From assembly GCA_029940345.1 (NCBI GenBank), contig JAOZRC010000211.1:1-8304 (forward strand): a DNA stretch of 8,304 nt, written 5' to 3'. This DNA is from Desulfobacterales bacterium (GTDB taxonomy: Bacteria; Desulfobacterota; Desulfobacteria; Desulfobacterales; JAUCGF01). The notes beneath the pieces are model-generated. The model was given only the letters and a program-made list of their open reading frames with translations, made no database searches and was not told where the DNA came from. A program made the translations under genes and the position numbers. Below, piece after piece: positions 1 to 5,847 of the stretch; position 1 is the first letter of the stretch, and each line of letters starts with the position of its first letter.

Positions 1-68
1 AGCCAAACTGTAAGTTTGGCACTCCGTCTTTAGTGTAAACAGTTCAATGAAAGATGCCGATAAATTTA
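1..68 (+). repeat. Double-hairpin repeat, copy A
   Basis: About 70 bases that recur in diverged form at 2756-2826. Hairpin 1 is perfect: GCCAAAC (2-8), loop TGTAA, GTTTGGC (14-20). An alternative hairpin 2 pairs GTTT (14-17) and GCACT (19-23) with AGTGT (32-36) and AAAC (37-40), leaving G18 bulged. The two stems share bases 14-20 and cannot form together. The downstream part (TCAATGAAAGATGCC) is also shared with copy B. No gene is attached to it within the window and the left boundary may lie outside. Its function is unknown; a mobile intergenic repeat or a relic of a structured leader are both possible. Confidence 0.5.
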
Positions 69-80
69 ATGTGACACTTA

Positions 81-240
81 GAGCCTGTTTGAAAAGTCTT
101 AAATCGGCTGCAAAAGCGAGAGAACGGTTCTGATTTCCGCCAATTTTAGGGAAATAGGCTGGCTATTACCATAAAATTTACGAAAATCAGCCCTCGTTCT
201 CTCACTTTTTCGCTTCGATCACGACTTTCCAAACAGGCTC
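81..240. mobile_element. 160-bp foldback MITE-like element, full copy
   Basis: A non-coding palindromic element. Its ends are 18-bp inverted repeats, GAGCCTGTTTGaAAAGTC at 81-98 against the reverse complement of 223-240, with one mismatch. Almost the whole interior also pairs: GAGAGAACG near 119 with CGTTCTCTC near 194, and a central stem of CTGATTT...AATTT type around an AATAGGC/GCTATT apex. The flanks TTA (78-80) and TTA (241-243) could be a 3-bp target duplication, or a TA duplication of Tc1/IS630 type; the ends are ambiguous by a base or two. A shortened copy lies at 2637-2755. No transposase is present, so movement would need an enzyme encoded elsewhere. Confidence 0.75.
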
Positions 241-399
241 TTAGATTATGGCGATTGGATATTCGTTCGCACTATGAAAAGATCGAAAAAATTTATCCTG
301 ACACCAAATAACAGATAATCTTGAGAATTATTCCATTATAAATTTATATGTCTGGCAAAAAAACAAATTTCAGCGTATGATTGGATAGTCGGATGAGTT

Positions 400-438
400 A
401 TGAAATTGTAAGCTTCCGTTTCGATATTACAATTTCAT
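400..438. promoter_or_regulatory. Perfect 12-bp inverted repeat upstream of the TAXI gene
   Basis: ATGAAATTGTAA at 400-411 is exactly inverted as TTACAATTTCAT at 427-438, with a 15-base spacer; the arm centres are 27 bp apart. It ends 61 bp before the TAXI start codon. No T-run follows, so it is not an intrinsic terminator. It could be a paired operator for a regulator of the binding-protein gene or a leader stem-loop. The rest of 244-499 is AT-rich and I found no convincing sigma-70 promoter in it. Confidence 0.4.
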
Positions 439-499
439 TAAACAATCAAGGAATTACTTTCATACCTAAAAAGCCTAAACTTTTAAAGGGGAGAATAAA

Positions 500-1474
500 A
501 TGAAGAATTTAATATTAATACCTGTTATCTTCATATTTTCCATACTGGTATTTTCAACGCCAGTACATCCTAAAACCAAATTTATTACGATCGGAACGGG
601 TGGATTAACAGGTGTATATTATCCTACGGGCGGTGCTATAGCTAAAATCATCAATAAAAAAAGAAAGGAATACGGAATCAGGTGTACCGTTAAATCAACT
701 GATGGTTCCGTATATAATGTGGATGCCGTAATTGAAGGGGAACTTGATTTCGGTATTGTTCAGTCAGACAGACAGCACCAGGCGATCAGGGGAATCGCCG
801 ATTGGAAAGACAAAGGTCCCCGGAAAAATCTCAGGGCTGTATTCAGTATTTATCATGAATCATGCTGTCTCCTGGCGGCCGTTGATGCGGGCATTAATTC
901 CATAGAGGATTTAAAAGGAAAACGGGTCTGCCTCGGGAACTACGGTTCAGGGCATTTGGGAAATTCATCAGATGTGCTGAAAGCTATTGGAATTAATCCG
1001 GATACCGATATCATTGCCCGGTATATCGAACCGGTGCAGGCTCCGGGTCTTCTGCAGGATGGCAAAATCGATGCTTTCTTTTATACCGTCGGGCATCCCA
1101 GCGGTGCGTTAAAAGAAGCTACGGCCGGGGCCCGCAAAGTGAAATTCATTCCGATAATAGGTGGAGAGATCGACAAACTTGTTGAAGGGCGGCCTTACTG
1201 TTCCAAAATAGTAATTCCGATTAACTATTATCCCGGGGCGGCAAACACGCAGGATGTACCGACATTCGGTGTGTGCGCAACGTTGGTCACATCTTCAAAA
1301 GTCCCTGACAAGGTCGTTTATGCCGTTACAAAAGCTATTTTTGAGAATTTTGAATCATTTAAAAAGCTGCACCCGGCTTATACCTTAATCACCAAGGCAA
1401 GCATGCTCGAATGTTTATCCGCACCCATTCATTCCGGTGCTATGAAATATTACAAGGAGGCCGGTCTTAAATAG
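500..1474 (+). CDS. TAXI-family TRAP transporter solute-binding protein
   Basis: A periplasmic solute-binding protein of the TAXI family (TRAP-associated extracytoplasmic immunogenic), which captures a small organic anion such as a carboxylate or amino acid and hands it to a TRAP permease. The 324 residues match the usual length. Residues 1-24 form a signal peptide with a hydrophobic core (LILIPVIFIFSILVF); there is no lipobox, and the cleavage site is not obvious. The family signature GTGGLTGVYYPTGG is at 32-45, followed by the DGSVYNV and GELDFGIVQSD segments and a DLKGKRVCLG hinge-side motif. A good Shine-Dalgarno (AAGGGGAG) sits just upstream of the ATG. No DctQ/DctM-type permease gene is adjacent: upstream is a palindromic repeat and downstream an opposed RND remnant. 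It therefore appears to be an orphan that works with a distant permease. The substrate cannot be told from sequence. Confidence 0.9.
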   Translation: MKNLILIPVIFIFSILVFSTPVHPKTKFITIGTGGLTGVYYPTGGAIAKIINKKRKEYGIRCTVKSTDGSVYNVDAVIEGELDFGIVQSDRQHQAIRGIADWKDKGPRKNLRAVFSIYHESCCLLAAVDAGINSIEDLKGKRVCLGNYGSGHLGNSSDVLKAIGINPDTDIIARYIEPVQAPGLLQDGKIDAFFYTVGHPSGALKEATAGARKVKFIPIIGGEIDKLVEGRPYCSKIVIPINYYPGAANTQDVPTFGVCATLVTSSKVPDKVVYAVTKAIFENFESFKKLHPAYTLITKASMLECLSAPIHSGAMKYYKEAGLK

Positions 1475-1477
1475 AAA

Positions 1478-1636
1478 TCAGCCGGTACCTTGCCCCCATT
1501 TCGACGCCATCCAAAATTTATACCGACCATAAATAACATATAGCGTGGGCACCACACCGAGTGTCAACAGGGGCGAAAGTAGCAGCAGGCCGAAAATAAT
1601 GGCTACGGCCATGGATTGCCAGTATTGAGATGTTTC
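1478..1636 (-). pseudogene. C-terminal remnant of an RND efflux transporter
   Basis: Read on the minus strand, the last ~50 codons before a TGA stop give SQYWQSMAVAIIFGLLLL, then SPLLTLGVVPTLYVIYGR. This is the pattern of the final transmembrane helix of RND/AcrB-family pumps, where W-x-x-MA-x-x-IIFGL and LTL-x-VVP-x-LY are typical. A full RND protein has about 1000 residues or more; here recognisable homology stops upstream of about 1636 and the remaining open frame (to 1891) reads as unrelated low-quality sequence running into the CBS gene on the other strand. I infer a truncated, non-functional stub left after deletion or rearrangement. It converges on the TAXI gene with 3 bp between the two stops. 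There is no start codon with a plausible ribosome-binding site at the homologous part. Confidence 0.6.
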
Positions 1637-1813
1637 CGTATCGTACTGGTCTCTTCTGGGAGATAACATTGATTTCCTGATGCGATTCGTGTATATGTAT
1701 AAAATTATAGAATCAAACAGTTCCGGAAAGCCAGTTCCGATTTTAAAACATATTTTTCGGAGGTTATATTTTTCCGGACGCAACTCTTTAGTGATAATAA
1801 TGAGGAGGTAATA

Positions 1814-2278
1814 ATGCTTACTGTCAGAGATATAATGACAACCGACCTGATCACGGTCACCCCGGATACGGATGTTGCCAGGGTTGCCCAAATATTACTT
1901 GATAATCACATCAATGGCACTCCGGTGCTGGGTCAGGATGATCGTCTGTTGGGGATTATCTGTCAGAGCGATCTGATTGCCCAGCAGAAAAAATTGCCGA
2001 TTCCGACTTTTTTCACCTTCCTTGAAAGCGTTATTCAAACGACATCCATGAAAGAGATTGATAAGCAGGTTCGTAAAATTGCCGCGCTTACGGTATCACA
2101 AGCGATGTCACCTGACCCGGTTACCGTGGAGCCAGACACCGGACTTGAGACCGTGGCGTCTCTGATGGTCGATAACAATTTTCACACACTGCCTGTGATA
2201 AAAAACGGTCGCCTGGTGGGTGTTGTCGGTAAAGAGGATGTTCTACGCACGCTTATATCGACTTCAACCAATCAATAA
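1814..2278 (+). CDS. CBS-pair domain protein
   Basis: A 154-residue protein consisting of little more than two CBS domains (about residues 7-60 and 94-150). Such a pair folds into a Bateman module that usually binds adenine nucleotides such as AMP, ATP or S-adenosylmethionine. Diagnostic segments are VRDIMTTDLITVTPDTDV and GTPVLGQDDRLLGIICQSDL in the first domain and SQAMSPDPVTVEPDTGLETV and HTLPVIKNGRLVGVVGKEDV in the second. The linker (61-92) is longer than usual and partly hydrophobic. There is no catalytic or transporter domain, so it is presumably a soluble stand-alone sensor; its partner is not apparent from the neighbours. A strong Shine-Dalgarno (GAGGAGG, 1803-1809) fixes the ATG. 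It is probably monocistronic, as a palindromic element follows 17 bp after the stop. Confidence 0.88.
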   Translation: MLTVRDIMTTDLITVTPDTDVARVAQILLDNHINGTPVLGQDDRLLGIICQSDLIAQQKKLPIPTFFTFLESVIQTTSMKEIDKQVRKIAALTVSQAMSPDPVTVEPDTGLETVASLMVDNNFHTLPVIKNGRLVGVVGKEDVLRTLISTSTNQ

Positions 2279-2285
2279 TGAACGA

Positions 2286-2294
2286 TGATTCAAC
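2286..2294. repeat. 9-bp target-site duplication, left copy
   Basis: TGATTCAAC lies directly before the GGCT tip of the 182-bp element and is repeated exactly at 2477-2485, directly after its other tip. This is the signature of transposition with a 9-bp staggered cut. Confidence 0.8.
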
Positions 2295-2476
2295 GGCTAC
2301 CAACATAAGGCGGGACACATTCTGATCAGTTACTCGTTACGAGGTTCTGCCTCGTAACGCATAGTGGCAGGCTCTGCCTGCTGCAAGACGTCTTGCGCAG
2401 GAGGCAGAGCCTCAGATTACCCGTTACGAGGCGGAGCCTCGTAACGAGCGGAAGTGTCCCGGCTTATGTTAGAGCC
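2295..2476. mobile_element. 182-bp palindromic MITE-like element with 9-bp target duplication
   Basis: A non-coding element with 23-24 bp terminal inverted repeats at 2295-2318 and 2454-2476, sharing tip GGCT and core AACATAAG(G/C)CGGGACAC, and flanked by exact 9-bp direct repeats (TGATTCAAC). Inside are two hairpins built from the same sequence: CGTTACGAGG/CCTCGTAACG at 2335-2359 (5-base loop) and an 11-bp version at 2422-2446 (3-base loop). They can also pair with each other. Between them lie AGGCTCTGCCT and its inverse AGGCAGAGCCT, and a perfect 14-bp palindrome GCAAGACGTCTTGC (2383-2396). There is no room for a transposase. A relative begins at 8205. It starts 17 bp after the CBS gene stop, so it may also act as a 3' stem-loop for that transcript. 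Confidence 0.8.
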
Positions 2477-2485
2477 TGATTCAAC
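2477..2485. repeat. 9-bp target-site duplication, right copy
   Basis: TGATTCAAC, identical to 2286-2294 and flush with the right tip (GAGCC) of the 182-bp element. Confidence 0.8.
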
Positions 2486-2540
2486 AATCACCCTCTTAGG
2501 TTAAGTGGAAACAAACAATATACCATCTTAGTACTACAAC

Positions 2541-2624
2541 TTGGAAGTTCCTCCCCCACCCAGCATACCGATGGCCCGATGGCCTAAGCTTTTGACAGCA
2601 AGCAGGTGGGTGATGAACTTCCAA
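2541..2624. repeat. 20-bp near-perfect inverted repeat (hairpin element)
   Basis: TTGGAAGTTCCTCCCCCACC (2541-2560) is matched by the reverse complement of 2605-2624 at 18 of 20 positions. Outside the arms the pairing continues imperfectly (about 11 of 16 positions) out to roughly 2525 and 2640. The 44-base interior holds a tandem CGATGGCC twice (2569-2584). It shares no sequence with the two MITE-like families on either side and ends 12 bp before the next one. No T-run follows, so it is not a simple terminator. It could be a third small mobile palindrome or a structured RNA; I do not recognise it. Confidence 0.55.
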
Positions 2625-2636
2625 ATCGCTGTATTA

Positions 2637-2755
2637 GAGCCTTTCTGATTTCCGCAAATTTCATGGTAATAGGCCGGCTATTCCCTTAAAATTTGCGAAA
2701 ATCAGCCCTCGCTCTCACACTTTTTCGCTTCGATCACGACTTTCCAAACAGGCTC
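2637..2755. mobile_element. 119-bp internally deleted copy of the 160-bp foldback element
   Basis: Aligned from TTCTGATTTCCGC onward, 113 bases run without gaps against 128-240 with about 10 differences (roughly 91% identity), and the last 45 or so bases are nearly identical. The left part has lost 41 bases: after GAGCCT it jumps to the sequence that follows position 127 of the full copy. The central stem is intact and better paired than in the full copy (CTGATTTCCGCAAATTT against its inverse with one mismatch). The left terminal repeat is mostly gone, so this copy is probably immobile. The outer bases TTA and TAA are inverted rather than duplicated. Confidence 0.7.
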
Positions 2756-2826
2756 TAAGCCTTCGGTTTAGCACTCCTTCGAAAAGTGCAAACTATTTTT
2801 GGGTCAATATGAAGGATGCCAAATTT
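2756..2826 (+). repeat. Double-hairpin repeat, copy B
   Basis: A diverged second copy of the repeat at 1-68. Hairpin 1 is TAAGCC (2756-2761), loop TTC, GGTTTA (2765-2770). The alternative hairpin 2 pairs GTTT (2766-2769) and GCACT (2771-2775) with AGTGC (2785-2789) and AAAC (2790-2793), leaving A2770 bulged. As in copy A the two stems compete for the same strand. The G-T wobble closing the GCACT stem in copy A is a G-C pair here. The downstream GTCAATATGAAGGATGCC parallels TTCAATGAAAGATGCC in copy A. It directly abuts the end of the foldback element. Confidence 0.5.
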
Positions 2827-2900
2827 TTGTATCTTTTATTTAAATTCTACCGTAAAATATAAATACTATTTTAAATCCTTTCCGCATACACACCTTATCA

Positions 2901-2929
2901 TTGACAATGAATGATGCTTTTGTTAGCAG
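2901..2929 (+). promoter_or_regulatory. Candidate sigma-70 promoter for psd-pssA
   Basis: A perfect -35 box TTGACA (2901-2906) is followed after 17 bases by TAGCAG (2924-2929, three of six consensus positions) preceded by TG one base earlier, which is an extended -10 arrangement. A second possibility is TTGCAG (2937-2942), 16 bases, TATAGT (2959-2964). Either would give a leader of roughly 75-110 bases before psd. The remainder of 2827-3044 is AT-rich, with no gene seen. Confidence 0.35.
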
Positions 2930-3044
2930 ATAAGGGTTGCAGGTGTTAAAATACAGCTTATAGTATAGACTATATACTTTTTACAGATGGCAGAGCCTGA
3001 TTTTGCAGGCCCATGTATCCCCTATTTTCAGGACTGATAATTGA

Positions 3045-3716
3045 ATGAAACAATTTTCCTGGTCTGATCCGCCCGGCCAATTTGCCTTTCCGGTTGCAAA
3101 AGCCGGTTATCCCGTGATCCTGGCGTGTGCCTTTATCACCGCTGTGTTTGCGTTGCTTGATATGGCGTGGCCGGCAATCATCGGTATTGTGGCGACCCTC
3201 TCAATTTGTTTCTTTTTCAGAGACCCGGACAGGGTTATCCCCAACGGCGCAGGCCTTGTTGTATCACCAGCGGATGGCAAGATTATTAAGGTTCTGAAAA
3301 CGGACAACCAGCGCTTTTATGAAGGCTCTTGCATTAAAATCAGCATTTTTATGTCTGTATTTAATGTGCATGTGAATCGCGTTCCCCATGAGGGTGAAAT
3401 TAAAACTATCCGTTATTTTCCAGGCAAATTTGTTTCGGCGAATTTAGATAAAGCTTCACTTGAAAACGAACATAATGCTCTTTTCCTGGAGTCTGGGGAT
3501 GGCCACCAGATTTGCTTTGTTCAGATCGCCGGTCTGATTGCCCGGCGGATAATATGTAAAGTGCAAAAAGGTGATATTCTTTTACGCGGGCAACGTTTTG
3601 GTATGATCTGTTTCGGTTCGCGCCTGGATGTTTACCTGCCTGCTGATTTTCAACCAGAAGTCTCTGTGGGTGACAAGGTGCGAGCCGGAGCTTCTATTTT
3701 AGGAAAATGGTTATGA
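3045..3716 (+). CDS. psd: Phosphatidylserine decarboxylase proenzyme (short form)
   Basis: Converts phosphatidylserine to phosphatidylethanolamine at the inner membrane, using a pyruvoyl group made by self-cleavage. At 223 residues it belongs to the short PSD class (about 210-230 residues) rather than the ~320-residue E. coli type. Two hydrophobic segments (about 20-40 and 42-58) anchor the N-terminus. The catalytic region follows: VSPADGKI (Asp77), MSVFNVHVNRVPHEG (His109) and the cleavage motif FGS at 190-192. Cleavage between Gly191 and Ser192 would give a beta chain of ~191 residues and a pyruvoyl alpha chain of ~32. Asp77/His109/Ser192 fit the known Asp-His-Ser triad. The Shine-Dalgarno (AGGA at 3031) is weak and rather distant. 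The stop overlaps the start of pssA, so the two consecutive enzymes of the pathway are translationally coupled. Confidence 0.93.
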   Translation: MKQFSWSDPPGQFAFPVAKAGYPVILACAFITAVFALLDMAWPAIIGIVATLSICFFFRDPDRVIPNGAGLVVSPADGKIIKVLKTDNQRFYEGSCIKISIFMSVFNVHVNRVPHEGEIKTIRYFPGKFVSANLDKASLENEHNALFLESGDGHQICFVQIAGLIARRIICKVQKGDILLRGQRFGMICFGSRLDVYLPADFQPEVSVGDKVRAGASILGKWL

Positions 3717-4513
3717 AAACAAAAAAAAGATTTGAAAAGGAAAAATTGCGCAAAGGCATTTATATTCTCCCCAACCTTTCAACAACATTGAATATTTTTT
3801 GCGGTTTTTATGCAGTCATCGCTTCTTCCAATGGAAATTTCAGGGCCGCCGCCATTGCGATTGTCCTTGCCGGTATCTTTGACATGTTAGATGGTAAAAT
3901 CGCACGGGCAACCAATAGCACTAGCAAATTTGGCGTGGAATATGATTCTTTGGCAGATTTGATTTCATTTGGCATGGCGCCGGGCTTTATGATTTATTTA
4001 TGGGCGCTGAAACCCATGGGCCGTATCGGCTGGTTAGCCGGATTTTTATTTATGGTGTGCGGCGCCTTGCGTTTGGCGCGGTTCAACACCCAGGTCGGGT
4101 CTGTTAGCAGCAAACATTTTGTTGGGTTGCCGATTCCGGCCGCCGCAGGTGTAGCTGCAACAACTGTTTTATTTTTCCACAAAATCGGACTGAATGGCAA
4201 TGCGATGCCTGTGTTATTGTTGATTTTGCTTTATACGCTTGCTTTTCTTATGGTAAGCACGATAAAATACAATAGTTTCAAAAAGATGAAACTGTTTAAA
4301 AAAAATAATTTTAATACACTTGTGACAGTTGTTTTAATATTAATTTTCATCGCAGCCCAACCGAGCATCGCTCTATTCATGATTGGAACGGTTTATTTGG
4401 CTTCAGGGCCTTTTGCCGTTTTGTATCGCCATTTCCGTTTATCGCCCAAAGAAGAAAGTATCGAAGAACCTGATCAGGAGTCTTCTGCTTCTACTTCGGT
4501 TGATAAGCCATAA
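3713..4513 (+). CDS. pssA: CDP-diacylglycerol--serine O-phosphatidyltransferase
   Basis: Integral-membrane enzyme that joins CDP-diacylglycerol and L-serine to give phosphatidylserine, the substrate of the Psd encoded just upstream. It carries the complete CDP-alcohol phosphotransferase signature D-G-x2-A-R-x8-G-x3-D-x3-D: Asp60, Gly61, Ala64, Arg65, Gly74, Asp78, Asp82. The aspartates bind the two metal ions. About seven or eight hydrophobic helices span the rest. The C-terminal ~20 residues are acidic and Ser-rich and probably cytoplasmic. I place the start at 3713, where ATG overlaps the psd stop as ATGA and AGGA (3701-3704) is 8 bases away; an in-frame ATG at 3707 lies only 2 bases from that site and would add two residues. 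The operon ends at the terminator at 4656-4694; 4514-4655 holds nothing else I recognise. Confidence 0.93.
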   Translation: MKTKKRFEKEKLRKGIYILPNLSTTLNIFCGFYAVIASSNGNFRAAAIAIVLAGIFDMLDGKIARATNSTSKFGVEYDSLADLISFGMAPGFMIYLWALKPMGRIGWLAGFLFMVCGALRLARFNTQVGSVSSKHFVGLPIPAAAGVAATTVLFFHKIGLNGNAMPVLLLILLYTLAFLMVSTIKYNSFKKMKLFKKNNFNTLVTVVLILIFIAAQPSIALFMIGTVYLASGPFAVLYRHFRLSPKEESIEEPDQESSASTSVDKP

Positions 4514-4655
4514 CCGTGTTGCGTTAGATTGTATATTTGAGTTTCTTCTAATTTGTTCCAAGAAGGCAAATGAGGATTATTCTAAACTAACACGGCTGAA
4601 TCTTCCACCGATGTTCAGAAATCAGTTTCACCTTTAAATATTTATAGTGGCGCTT

Positions 4656-4694
4656 ATCATAAACCGGGTGCGATCACCCGGTTTATGATTTTTT
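4656..4694 (+). terminator. Intrinsic terminator after psd-pssA
   Basis: A perfect 15-bp stem, ATCATAAACCGGGTG (4656-4670) with its complement at 4675-4689, closed by a CGAT loop and followed by a T-run (TTTTT, then GTTTT). It lies 142 bp past the pssA stop and 83 bp before asd, and separates the two transcription units. Because the left arm is preceded by few A residues it works mainly for the plus strand. Confidence 0.9.
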
Positions 4695-4777
4695 GTTTTC
4701 CGAAACTAACTCATATTGTTGTTTGTTTTCAGATGATTCCATGATTGTAAATTTTGTAATGAGAAAGGTCTCCAACT

Positions 4778-5800
4778 ATGTCCGCGAAAAAAGTTAACAT
4801 CGCAGTGGCCGGTGCAACCGGCGCTGTCGGCAATCAGATGATTGCCTGCCTGGAAGAACGTAATTTCCCGGTTAATCAAATCAAATTCCTTGCATCTCAT
4901 CGCTCGCTTGGCCGCGAATTAAAATTTAATAATGAGCAGATTGCAGTGGAAGAGCTTGGCGAAGATTCCTTTAAAGGTATTGATATTGCCATTTTCTCAG
5001 CCGGCGGTGGGCCTAGTAAAAAATTCGCTCCTTGTGCGGCCGCCGATGGGTGTGTCGTTGTTGACAATTCGAGTGCCTGGCGTATGGATGCAGAGGTTCC
5101 TCTTGTGGTTCCCGAAGTCAACGCTGGAGCAATCGCCCGATACACCCAAAAGGGGATTATTGCGAATCCCAATTGTTCAACCATTCAAATGGTTGTGCCC
5201 ATATGGGCTATTCATCAGCGTTATAAAATTACCCGTATCGTTGTTTCCACGTACCAGGCGGTTTCCGGAACAGGACAAAAAGCGATTGAGGAACTTGACA
5301 ATCAAACACGGGCGATTATAGCAGGTGAAAAATGTGAACACAACGTCTACCCGCATCAGATCGCATTTAATTGCCTGCCGCACATTGATGTCTTCCTGGA
5401 GAACGGATACACCAAGGAAGAGATGAAAATGGTGCATGAAACACGTAAGATTATGGAAGATGACACCATCAGGGTGACAGCGACCACGGTGCGTGTACCG
5501 GTTTTTTACGGTCATTCGGAGTCGGTCAATATTGAGACGCAGGAACATGCCAGCGCTGTGGAAATCAAAGCGCTTTTGAATGAAACTGATGGTGTCCGCG
5601 TCGTTGACGATCCGGTTGCTGATATTTATCCCATGGCAATAGATGCCGCCGGTCAGGATGACATTTTGGTTGGTCGTATTCGCGATGATGAGTCAATCTC
5701 CAACGGCATCAATTTATGGGTGACTGCCGATAATATTCGAAAGGGCGCCGCCACAAATGCGGTGCAAATTGCTGAGAGACTTGCTAAAGATTATCTTTAA
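4778..5800 (+). CDS. asd: Aspartate-semialdehyde dehydrogenase
   Basis: Reduces L-4-aspartyl phosphate to L-aspartate semialdehyde with NADPH, the branch point to lysine and diaminopimelate, threonine and methionine; cytoplasmic. The 340 residues match the family. The N-terminal NADP-binding loop is GATGAVGNQ (12-20). The catalytic nucleophile is Cys133 in NPNCST, and the acid/base histidine is His246 in RVPVFYGHSESVN, with Arg239 in the substrate-binding position. GTGQKA (164-169) is a further family motif. The sequence fits the bacterial (Gram-positive-like and many deltaproteobacterial) subgroup of about 340 residues rather than the longer E. coli form. A Shine-Dalgarno (GAAAGG) precedes the ATG. 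A weak promoter, TTGTTT-17-TGTAAA (4723-4751), is possible after the upstream terminator. greA follows 47 bp downstream and may share its transcript. Confidence 0.95.
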   Translation: MSAKKVNIAVAGATGAVGNQMIACLEERNFPVNQIKFLASHRSLGRELKFNNEQIAVEELGEDSFKGIDIAIFSAGGGPSKKFAPCAAADGCVVVDNSSAWRMDAEVPLVVPEVNAGAIARYTQKGIIANPNCSTIQMVVPIWAIHQRYKITRIVVSTYQAVSGTGQKAIEELDNQTRAIIAGEKCEHNVYPHQIAFNCLPHIDVFLENGYTKEEMKMVHETRKIMEDDTIRVTATTVRVPVFYGHSESVNIETQEHASAVEIKALLNETDGVRVVDDPVADIYPMAIDAAGQDDILVGRIRDDESISNGINLWVTADNIRKGAATNAVQIAERLAKDYL

Positions 5801-5847
5801 CATGATTCATAGTAAAATAAGATCAATTAGGCCAAAAGGAGTATAGC

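Noticed and set aside
14..31. Sigma-54-like TTGGCAC box in the left-edge repeat
   Set aside because: The -12 element that should read TTGC is CTTT here, and the second copy also changes the -24 box (TAGCAC). At best it is degenerate.
1637..1891. 5' half of the minus-strand open frame that contains the RND stub
   Set aside because: It shows no RND-like or other recognisable sequence, lacks a ribosome-binding site, and its start lies inside the well-supported CBS gene. I kept only the homologous 3' part as a remnant.
2295..2476. CRISPR array or tRNA in the repeat-rich gap
   Set aside because: The repeats are inverted and not regularly spaced direct repeats, and no cloverleaf or CCA end can be drawn.
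2525..2640. Integron attC-like site
   Set aside because: It is an imperfect palindrome, but I do not see the GTTRRRY and RYYYAAC core sites in the right places, and there is no integrase or cassette gene.
4383..4637. Possible 84-codon gene overlapping the end of pssA
   Set aside because: It is an alternative frame of pssA running into the non-coding spacer, with no family resemblance and no ribosome-binding site.
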